Below are positions 1 through 4,758 of a DNA stretch of 6,630 nt, one piece after another. The notes below the pieces were generated by a model. It saw nothing but the letters and a program-made list of their open reading frames with translations. It was not told the origin of the DNA and did no database searches. The position numbers and the translations under genes were made by a program. Numbering within the stretch: the first letter of the stretch is position 1; each line of letters begins with the position of its first letter. The DNA is from Clostridiales bacterium (lineage in GTDB: Bacteria; Bacillota; Clostridia; Oscillospirales; CAG-272). The stretch covers positions 57,922 to 64,551 of the forward strand of contig DPGK01000023.1 in assembly GCA_003523225.1 (NCBI GenBank), given 5' to 3'.

Positions 1-23
1 CGCCAAAATCGCGGATTTTGGCG
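1..23. repeat. Perfect inverted repeat at window edge
   Basis: Ten-base arms (cgccaaaatc / gattttggcg) surround a 3-base loop, giving a perfect GC-flanked stem-loop. No T-run follows on the + strand, and the - strand continuation is outside the window, so it may be part of a terminator for leftward transcription from the MarR gene or an unrelated intergenic repeat. The 24-65 stretch next to it is GC-rich with no credible reading frame. Confidence 0.5.
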
Positions 24-65
24 GCTCCCCTCGGCGCGCGGACTCGCTTTGCTCGTCTATGCGGT

Positions 66-96
66 GTTTTTTCGTCGGCATAGCCACCGAAAAAAC
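66..96. repeat. Stem-loop downstream of the MarR gene
   Basis: Arms gttttttcg (66-74) and cgaaaaaac (88-96) pair perfectly over 9 bp, with a small ggc/gcc inner stem at 77-85. It lies about 50 bases past the MarR stop codon. For leftward transcription the U-run is in the 5' arm rather than after the stem, so it is not a textbook intrinsic terminator. A weak role in ending the MarR transcript is possible but inferred. Confidence 0.35.
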
Positions 97-146
97 GGAT
101 CTGATTTAAGATCTTTGACTTTTACAATCGGCTATTTATTTTTACG

Positions 147-782
147 TCAGATACCGTTTTTTTCTCGCGGATCGGCGCTGTTTTCGTTCTCCGCAAGAGA
201 ATTTTTCATTTTAAGCAGGATGCGACAAAGAGTCTCCGACTCCTCCGGCGTTACATCCCGCATTGCTATCTCGTCGGCACAGCGCAAACGGGCTTTTGTC
301 TGCTCCTCAAGCGCCCGCCCGGTTTCGGTAAGATACACCCTGACCTCCCTGCCATCGCTCTGCGACGCCTCGCGTCGGACGTATCCCATATGCTCCATCC
401 TGCCTAAAGCCACACTGACCGTAGGCGGCTTGAGTCCGGTGCGCCGTGCAAGCTCAAGCTGGGAAAGCCCGTCTTCGCGTGCGAGCCACCGTATGAGCAT
501 ACGGCAGCTGTGCTGTGACATGACCGATCCCGGCGTCTCGGTGTTGCGCATCAGGTTCTGGTGCATACGGCTTATCATGACTATAAGCATCGGCGGCGTC
601 AAAGTTTCGTCGCTGTGCATGGGCGGCAGACACTTTCCGCCGCAGGCTTCCGGCACGCTGTGTCCCGCGCCCCTGAGATCCGCTTTGCCCGACACAGCTG
701 AGGCGGCTTCCGCCTTGCCGGATGCTCCGCCAAAGGAAGCAGCATCTGCCCCATTACGGTATTCGTTTTCCTTCAACTTCAT
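147..782 (-). CDS. MarR-family winged-helix transcriptional regulator with N-terminal extension
   Basis: This is a probable DNA-binding repressor of the MarR family, 211 residues against the usual 140-160. From about residue 62 it follows the family: dimerisation helix (LTPPMLIVMISRMHQNLM), helix-turn-helix near 104-134 (GLSQLELARRTGLKPPTVS then VALGRMEHMGYV), the wing with the typical SDGRE signature at 142-146 and VRVYLTETGRAL, then C-terminal helices. Residues 1-58 are an Ala/Gly/Ser-rich, probably disordered extension holding a CGGKC pair (Cys47, Cys51). The start is uncertain: AGGAG (785-789) lies only 2 bases before the ATG, but 8 bases before an in-frame TTG at 774-776, so translation may begin at codon 3; either choice keeps the extension. 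The gene is divergent from spoIVB and has its own promoter with a dyad over the -10 box, suggesting autoregulation. The effector and targets cannot be told; further targets may lie left of the window. Confidence 0.88.
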   Translation of the reverse strand: MKLKENEYRNGADAASFGGASGKAEAASAVSGKADLRGAGHSVPEACGGKCLPPMHSDETLTPPMLIVMISRMHQNLMRNTETPGSVMSQHSCRMLIRWLAREDGLSQLELARRTGLKPPTVSVALGRMEHMGYVRREASQSDGREVRVYLTETGRALEEQTKARLRCADEIAMRDVTPEESETLCRILLKMKNSLAENENSADPREKNGI

Positions 783-796
783 CTCTCCTTTTGGAT

Positions 797-818
797 TAAT
801 TAGTTTACGAATAAATTA
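797..818. promoter_or_regulatory. Candidate MarR operator
   Basis: This is an imperfect dyad: taattagtt, a 4-base centre, then aataaatta, with 7 of 9 positions symmetric. It overlaps the -10 box and the expected start of transcription of the MarR gene. MarR proteins bind 16-22 bp dyads as dimers and commonly repress their own promoter, so the size and place fit. AT-rich sequence yields such dyads by chance, so this remains inference. Confidence 0.4.
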
Positions 819-842
819 TATCACCGTTTTACCGATTGTCAA
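815..842 (-). promoter_or_regulatory. Sigma-A-type promoter of the MarR gene
   Basis: Read on the - strand, a consensus TTGACA (837-842) and a consensus TATAAT (815-820) are 16 bases apart. Transcription would start near 808 and give a leader of about 25 bases ending in the AAAAGGAG ribosome binding site. Both hexamers match the housekeeping consensus perfectly, so the unrepressed promoter should be strong. Confidence 0.85.
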
Positions 843-974
843 TGCAAAAACAAAAAATTCACATAAAATTCAGCTTCCGACCCAAACCGATTTTTATCTT
901 ACACCATTTTTTGCACGCATACTCCGAAATTGCTACACATCAAAAGCCGCCGCGGGGGCAAATTAATAGGGCGA

Positions 975-1004
975 GGGAAAAGCAGCGCTTGCGGCGATTT
1001 TCCC
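975..1004 (+). other. Stem-loop in the spoIVB leader
   Basis: gggaaaa (975-981) pairs with ttttccc (998-1004) around a GC-rich 16-base centre that can partly pair further. It lies 26 bases before the spoIVB ATG and leaves the ribosome binding site (around 1014-1019) free. It could stabilise the leader. No known riboswitch class is recognised. The rest of the 783-1029 gap holds the MarR promoter and AT-rich sequence, with no other gene seen. Confidence 0.35.
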
Positions 1005-1029
1005 AGCAACTGAAAGGAACGATCTTTTT

Positions 1030-2112
1030 ATGCGGAATATATATCAGAAAATCAAAAAAAGGCGGATAATTGCGGCGGCACTGCTCGCGGCGGTGCTTCA
1101 GCTTCTTTTATCGGGCGCACCGATGCTGCAAAGCCGGGAATTTACAGAACCGGACTGCGCCGCGGCTTCAGGCAGAGTGCAGGAGCTGCTGCTTTATCCC
1201 GGCGGGATGCCCTTCGGCGTAAAATTCTATACCGACGGCGTGCTTGTGGTCGGATTTGCGGGAGGCAGCGGCTCACCGTCCGGACCTGCCTACACAGCGG
1301 GACTGCGCGCAGGCGACACGATACTGAAGATAGACGGCAAGCCGGTGTCGGACGCCGCCGAGCTTACCGGAATGATTGAAAAATCGGGCGGCAGGACGCT
1401 GAGTCTGCTCTGCCGCCGTGACGGAAAGGAATTTACCGCCGCGCTTACACCCAAGCAGGGGCGCGACGGGCAGTACAAGACCGGAATGTGGGTGCGCGAC
1501 AGCGGCGCGGGCATCGGAACTGTCACATTTATCGTCCCCTCGACCGGAGGATTCGGCGGGCTGGGACACGGAATATGCGACGCGGATACCGGAAAGCCGG
1601 TGCCGCTCGGACGCGGAAGCGTGGCAGAGGTGACTATCAGCGGAGTCACCAAGGGTCAGCCCGGCACTCCGGGGGAGATCAAAGGCTATTTTGATCCCGG
1701 AAAAATCGGAACTGTAATTGAAAATTCAGACCTCGGCGTTTTCGGACTTTTCCGTGAAGCTCCGACGGGGAAATACTCAAACCCCATTCCCGCCGCCGGG
1801 AAGGACGAGGTAAAGGAGGGGGCAGCCGTTATGCTTTGCACCCTTGACACCGGGGAGATCGGCGAATACTCCATTGAGATCCATTCAATCGACCGTTCGG
1901 CAACGGGAGGCAGATGTTTTTCGGTGCGCGTCACCGACCCGGCGCTGCTTGAGCGCACCGGGGGAATAATTCAGGGAATGTCGGGCAGCCCGATAATTCA
2001 GGGCGGCAAGCTGATAGGCGCAGTAACTCACGTGCTTATCAACGACCCGGCGTCGGGGTACGGTGTTTTTATTGAAAATATGTACGCCGCCATGCCGGAT
2101 GTGCTCAAGTGA
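1030..2112 (+). CDS. spoIVB: SpoIVB sporulation serine peptidase (family S55)
   Basis: In Bacillus, SpoIVB is secreted from the forespore into the intermembrane space, where it cleaves SpoIVFA so that SpoIVFB can process pro-sigma-K. Here (360 residues; B. subtilis about 425) the order is: basic N-terminus and hydrophobic signal/anchor (about 12-32), PDZ domain (about 70-140, with AGLRAGDTILKIDGKPV), then the S55 domain. GGFGGLGHGI carries the catalytic His (His180), and GGIIQGMSGSPII carries the nucleophile Ser318; Asp303 is 15 residues before it, the same spacing as Asp363-Ser378 of B. subtilis. The ending THVLINDPASGYGVFIENM is typical of the family, so the enzyme looks intact. The start ATG is preceded by AAAGGA with a long spacer of 11 bases. 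The usual neighbour spo0A does not follow; the gene appears monocistronic, with stem-loops after it. In Bacillus it is under forespore sigma factors; no strong sigma-A site is seen upstream. Confidence 0.96.
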   Translation: MRNIYQKIKKRRIIAAALLAAVLQLLLSGAPMLQSREFTEPDCAAASGRVQELLLYPGGMPFGVKFYTDGVLVVGFAGGSGSPSGPAYTAGLRAGDTILKIDGKPVSDAAELTGMIEKSGGRTLSLLCRRDGKEFTAALTPKQGRDGQYKTGMWVRDSGAGIGTVTFIVPSTGGFGGLGHGICDADTGKPVPLGRGSVAEVTISGVTKGQPGTPGEIKGYFDPGKIGTVIENSDLGVFGLFREAPTGKYSNPIPAAGKDEVKEGAAVMLCTLDTGEIGEYSIEIHSIDRSATGGRCFSVRVTDPALLERTGGIIQGMSGSPIIQGGKLIGAVTHVLINDPASGYGVFIENMYAAMPDVLK

Positions 2113-2133
2113 GCCTCCGCAAAACGGAAAAAT

Positions 2134-2189
2134 CGGGATCGCACATTCAGATCCCGGTATCCTCCGGCGGCAACGCCCCGCGGGATACC
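2134..2189 (+). other. Tandem stem-loops after spoIVB
   Basis: Two hairpins follow the stop codon: cgggatc/gatcccg (2134-2140 with 2150-2156), then ggtatcc/ggatacc (2156-2162 with 2183-2189). They share base 2156, so they stack or compete. No T-run follows either. They may protect the 3' end of the spoIVB message or support the terminator further on. There is no convincing reading frame in 2113-2307. Confidence 0.4.
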
Positions 2190-2221
2190 CGCGCACGGTA
2201 AAAACAACTCCAAACAAAACC

Positions 2222-2262
2222 GGTGCTGTCGCGCCAAAGCGCGGCAGCACCAAAAGAGTTTT
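2222..2262. terminator. Probable bidirectional terminator between spoIVB and the convergent small gene
   Basis: A 13-bp stem (2222-2234 with 2239-2251) has a 4-base loop. It is fully paired for a rightward transcript, with one G-U pair (2229/2244); a leftward transcript would have one A-C mismatch at that position. Rightward it is followed by aaaagagtttta; leftward by GGTTTTGTTTGG. It sits between converging genes (spoIVB ends at 2112, the small - strand gene at 2308), as expected for a shared terminator. Confidence 0.75.
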
Positions 2263-2307
2263 ATATGTCCGCAAGCCATCAGCAGGCGACCTCGGACGTG
2301 TTTGCGG

Positions 2308-2559
2308 TCAGTTTTTATGCGATCTATTGTTTGAATGATATGTGACAAAGGCGCATATTGCAGCAGCGACCGAAAGCACCGCGGCAAAAGCAATGACGAT
2401 AAGCGTGGTATCCGCAGTATCCGGACTGTCCGCGCCGTATACGGCAGGCACGGTCGAAGCATCCGCCGCCTCGGCTGCCTTGCACTCAGCCGGAAGGGAA
2501 AATGCGGAGAACACGACAAGCATAACGATTACAATAAAAATGATCAATGCCCTTTTCAT
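2308..2559 (-). CDS. Small secreted protein with sortase-like C-terminal anchor signal
   Basis: This is an 83-residue protein of unknown function. It has an N-terminal signal peptide (MKRA, then hydrophobic 4-22, with likely cleavage around CKA-AEA at 26-31), a short Ala/Asp-rich stretch, then SPDTAD (45-50), a hydrophobic helix (52-73) and a polar, weakly basic tail (TYHSNNRSHKN). This is the layout of a cell-wall sorting signal, with SPDTAD resembling the (S/N)PxTG motifs used by some clostridial sortases, but Ala replaces Gly. If processed at both ends only about 20 residues would remain; otherwise it is a small membrane protein. The ATG at 2559 was chosen over one 21 bases upstream because GAGGAACGGAG precedes it and the signal peptide then starts MKRA. 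It has its own strong promoter and ends before the terminator shared with spoIVB. No sortase gene is seen here. Confidence 0.72.
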   Translation of the reverse strand: MKRALIIFIVIVMLVVFSAFSLPAECKAAEAADASTVPAVYGADSPDTADTTLIVIAFAAVLSVAAAICAFVTYHSNNRSHKN

Positions 2560-2602
2560 AGCTCCGTTCCTCACATACATATTTGGTAAATTGCAGACTA
2601 AT

Positions 2603-2637
2603 GTAAAATATATGCTTAATTCTTGTTAAGATTTTAC
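2603..2637. promoter_or_regulatory. Nested dyad over the -10 box and start site
   Basis: Outer arms gtaaaat (2603-2609) and attttac (2631-2637) enclose inner arms cttaa (2615-2619) and ttaag (2626-2630), with a 5-base insertion on one side. It covers the -10 box and start site of the small secreted protein gene, where a repressor could act, or it could fold at the very 5' end of the message. It is AT-rich, so chance is possible. Confidence 0.3.
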
Positions 2638-2659
2638 CACGAAATTTTATCTTTGTCAA
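2631..2659 (-). promoter_or_regulatory. Strong sigma-A-type promoter of the small secreted protein gene
   Basis: On the - strand TTGACA (2654-2659) and TAAAAT (2631-2636) are exactly 17 bases apart, which is near consensus. Transcription should begin near 2624, giving an AT-rich leader of about 65 bases. Confidence 0.87.
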
Positions 2660-2676
2660 GCATTTTTGCAAAAAAA

Positions 2677-2694
2677 TATAAACAATTGTTAATA
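2677..2694. promoter_or_regulatory. Near-perfect 18-bp dyad upstream of the -35 box
   Basis: The core aacaattgtt (2681-2690) is a perfect palindrome, and the symmetry extends outward as tat/ata after one mismatched pair. It is centred about 61 bases before the predicted start of transcription of the small secreted protein gene, a typical place for an activator dimer. No known binding consensus is matched with certainty. Confidence 0.35.
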
Positions 2695-2732
2695 AAAAAT
2701 TTATATTGGCAAGGAAAACATGCACAAAAGTC

Positions 2733-2783
2733 CAAAACAAAAAACCACCGCACAAGCCGGCTTAATGCCAGCTTATGCGGCGG
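2733..2783 (-). terminator. Strong leftward intrinsic terminator
   Basis: A 17-bp stem (2767-2783 with 2745-2761) has a 5-base loop and, read on the - strand, is followed directly by TTTTTTGTTTT. Three positions pair as G-U in the - strand transcript but would be A-C mismatches in a + strand transcript, so the element is selected for leftward termination. It ends the transcript of the 89-residue protein gene and insulates the next promoter. The 2784-2879 stretch before it is a leader-like tail with no gene seen. Confidence 0.92.
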
Positions 2784-2879
2784 CAGGTGCGTTCCCCGGT
2801 TCTCATGCGCACCGAAGCTCCGCTTTTGTTTTTTATCCCGTTTTTGCTCTTGCCCTTGCCCTTACTATCGCTCTCGCTA

Positions 2880-3149
2880 TCAGTCATCGTTGCGGCAGAC
2901 AGCGATAATAAGTCTGAGAACTACAGCAAGTCCGGCGGCGATGCCGGAAATAATAGCACCGACCTTGACGATATCAAACAGCGAGACAGTAAATTCGGCG
3001 TCCAGCTTTGCCTCGTGCTCGGGTTCCTGCTCCGGGTCGCGGCAAAAGCTCACGGTGTAGACCGCGTGATTCTTGAGACAGGGCTTGGAAATATCCCTGC
3101 GGAAGCGTTTGATCTTAAGAATGTACGGAACTGTGGCATATTTTTTCAT
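2880..3149 (-). CDS. Small membrane protein with C-terminal helix, function unknown
   Basis: This 89-residue protein is not recognised. It has a basic N-terminal part (MKKYATVPYILKIKRFRRD, residues 1-19), a middle with two Cys (24, 36) and an acidic run (DPEQEPEHEAKLDAE, 38-52), then one hydrophobic helix at about 59-84 (VGAIISGIAAGLAVVLRLII) and a short polar end. There is no signal peptide, so it looks like a tail-anchored protein with a soluble basic/acidic domain of about 57 residues, probably on the cytoplasmic side (inferred). The start is well supported: AAGGAGAGG lies 6 bases before the ATG. It has a candidate promoter at the end of the upstream lipoprotein gene, 57 bases away, and a strong terminator 100 bases after its stop, so it is a real transcription unit that may also be reached by readthrough. 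Confidence 0.7.
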   Translation of the reverse strand: MKKYATVPYILKIKRFRRDISKPCLKNHAVYTVSFCRDPEQEPEHEAKLDAEFTVSLFDIVKVGAIISGIAAGLAVVLRLIIAVCRNDD

Positions 3150-3181
3150 TATGTTCCTCTCCTTCCATTTATATTATACTG

Positions 3182-3210
3182 TTTATACGGAAAACCGTTC
3201 TTATGTTCAA
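3182..3210 (-). promoter_or_regulatory. Candidate promoter of the 89-residue protein gene
   Basis: On the - strand TTGAAC (3205-3210) and TATAAA (3182-3187) are 17 bases apart. The -35 box overlaps the stop codon of the lipoprotein gene. A second -10-like TATAAT (3173-3178) lies closer to the gene but has no good -35 at the right distance. Confidence 0.5.
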
Positions 3211-4703
3211 CCAAATAACCGTGAAAGCTCACGGTCGGCGGCGCTTTTTGCCTCTTTTACCGCCTCTGAAAGCGGCGTACCGCCCCTGAGCTGCGCCCTT
3301 GCCGCGCCGTAAGTGGCGGATATGAGCTTATCTGTCGCCCCGGAATAAAGTGCGGAAAAATCAAACTCGACAGAGCCGTCAAGTATCGCCCGCAGCGTCA
3401 GGTACGAGTTGTTGTCGCGCAGGCAGGAATCAAACGCGGCGTCGGCATAGGCGTCGCAAAGCCATGCGCCGGACGCGGCATCCATTGCGGCAAGCGCCGC
3501 GCCGCACAGCTCAAGTCGGCTTCCGCCGCCCGCATACAGGATAACGGGTCGGTCAGCACCGCAGACAGTCACATTTCCCGCCGTCGCGTCGGCGCGGGGA
3601 AGCGGCAGGATGCCCCATTCGGTTTTTTTATTGTACAGCGAACGTATGTCGGAAAGCGGACCGAAGCGGAAAAGCGCTCCGCCGTCCGCAAAGACTCCAA
3701 GCGGGTCTTTGGAATTTTCATCCGCCGGGAGGTAAAGAATACCCGCCAGCCGGGAGATCATTTCGCCCGCCGCAGTGTATTTCTGCTCGTCGTATGCGAC
3801 ATAAGGCGCTCCGCCCGCGTCGGCGGACACAAAATCCACCCCAAAGCTCGCGCACACCGCGTCCGCGACAAAATCGGCAGTAGAGAGCGTCCCGCTTACG
3901 GCGGAATATACGCCATCGGGCAGCGCACAGGCTGAAACAGCGGTAAAGAGATCCTCCCAACTCAGCCCCGCACTGCCAAGCGCCGTGCAGTAAAGGCTGT
4001 CGGTAAGCTGCGCTCCCGCCAGCGTGCGGTTGAAATAAAGCGCCCAGACCGAATCGGGGTCAAGCGTTGCCGCTCCGCAGTAAAAATAGCAGGCACTGCC
4101 GGCGATTCCCGCGCCCTCGGGGGAGGTCGGGTCGCCCGGAAGCTCAACAAAAGGCAGACTGCGCAGGTTCAGCGCTATCCCGGCATTGTAATAGCCCGCG
4201 GCAGATGCGGCTGGTATGACCGCAAAGTCGGCATAATACGAGCCGGATTTATCCGCCATTATAAACTCGGAAAGCATTTCGTCGTCCGCGGCGGATACCA
4301 CCGATATCTCAATGCCGTACTTTTCGCACGCCATTTCGGTGCGGCGGGTACGCGCGGAATTGAGAGCGTCGTCCTCCTCCGGCTCGAACACGCCGGAGGT
4401 CGCCGCAGAATTGGCGATAATGAGGTCATGAGCGGTAAAGCTCAGCTCCGGAAGCGCGTCAAGCTTTGCCTCCGCTTCGGATATGCGGTCGGGAAAAACG
4501 ACCGTCGTGGGCGGGTCGGTCAGCGCCGCGGTACTGCCCGCCTCGGAGGTTCCCGGTATCGGGGTGTCCCCGGTGCTTTCCGCAGTACTGCCGCCCGGAT
4601 ATGTGATCTCAATGAATCCGCAGCCGCAAAGCGCAACGCAAAGAAGCAATGCCGCAAGCGTTGCCGCAGTGCGGCGCAGAAACATAATTTTTTTATTTTT
4701 CAT
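3207..4703 (-). CDS. Extracellular solute-binding lipoprotein (family 1-like, divergent)
   Basis: This 498-residue lipoprotein has a basic, hydrophobic signal peptide ending in the lipobox L-C-G-C with lipidated Cys28, then a Thr/Ser/Gly/Pro linker (30-70) that keeps the domain away from the membrane. The rest resembles clostridial family 1 solute-binding proteins, which capture sugars or other solutes for ABC importers: TRRTEMACEKYGIEIS (119-134), the AGIALNLRSLPFVEL strand region (174-188), LYFNRTL (222-228), SWEDLFTAV (248-256), and ALFRFGPLSDIRSLY (343-357) followed by WGILPLPRAD (363-372). The match is by pattern only and the ligand cannot be told. Ten Cys remain after the lipidated one, unusual for an exported protein of this type. 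There is no permease or ATPase gene beside it. The ribosome binding site is weak (AAAGAAG abutting the ATG), and it starts 55 bases after the M15-like gene, so it is probably the second gene of that operon. Confidence 0.75.
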   Translation of the reverse strand: MKNKKIMFLRRTAATLAALLLCVALCGCGFIEITYPGGSTAESTGDTPIPGTSEAGSTAALTDPPTTVVFPDRISEAEAKLDALPELSFTAHDLIIANSAATSGVFEPEEDDALNSARTRRTEMACEKYGIEISVVSAADDEMLSEFIMADKSGSYYADFAVIPAASAAGYYNAGIALNLRSLPFVELPGDPTSPEGAGIAGSACYFYCGAATLDPDSVWALYFNRTLAGAQLTDSLYCTALGSAGLSWEDLFTAVSACALPDGVYSAVSGTLSTADFVADAVCASFGVDFVSADAGGAPYVAYDEQKYTAAGEMISRLAGILYLPADENSKDPLGVFADGGALFRFGPLSDIRSLYNKKTEWGILPLPRADATAGNVTVCGADRPVILYAGGGSRLELCGAALAAMDAASGAWLCDAYADAAFDSCLRDNNSYLTLRAILDGSVEFDFSALYSGATDKLISATYGAARAQLRGGTPLSEAVKEAKSAADRELSRLFG

Positions 4704-4758
4704 CTTCTTTATATCACGGCGCGGGGAATAAAGACCTGATCCCGCTTTATCACGCCGC

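Noticed and set aside
49..966. 305-codon open frame on the + strand
   Set aside because: It runs antisense to the MarR gene and through the divergent promoter region. Its product is rich in Ser/Arg with no domain, and it has no ribosome binding site.
1273..1694. Several open frames on both strands inside spoIVB
   Set aside because: They are shadows of the strongly conserved PDZ and S55 coding frame; the products are Arg/Ser/Pro-rich with no motif.
1885..2519. Open frames of 129 and 163 codons on the - strand across the spoIVB end and the small secreted gene
   Set aside because: They cross a terminator hairpin and overlap two better-supported genes; products are Arg/Cys-rich and lack start signals.
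2560..2580. Upstream ATG that would add seven residues to the small secreted protein
   Set aside because: It lacks a ribosome binding site, and the added MYVRNGA would spoil the signal peptide start; GAGGAACGGAG fits the ATG at 2559.
2623..3218. Overlapping + strand open frames of 145 and 147 codons
   Set aside because: They run through the strong leftward terminator and antisense to the 89-residue gene; low-complexity Leu/Pro/Ser runs only.
4428..4739. + strand open frames opposite the lipoprotein N-terminus
   Set aside because: They are mirror frames of the signal peptide and linker region, with no ribosome binding site and basic low-complexity products.
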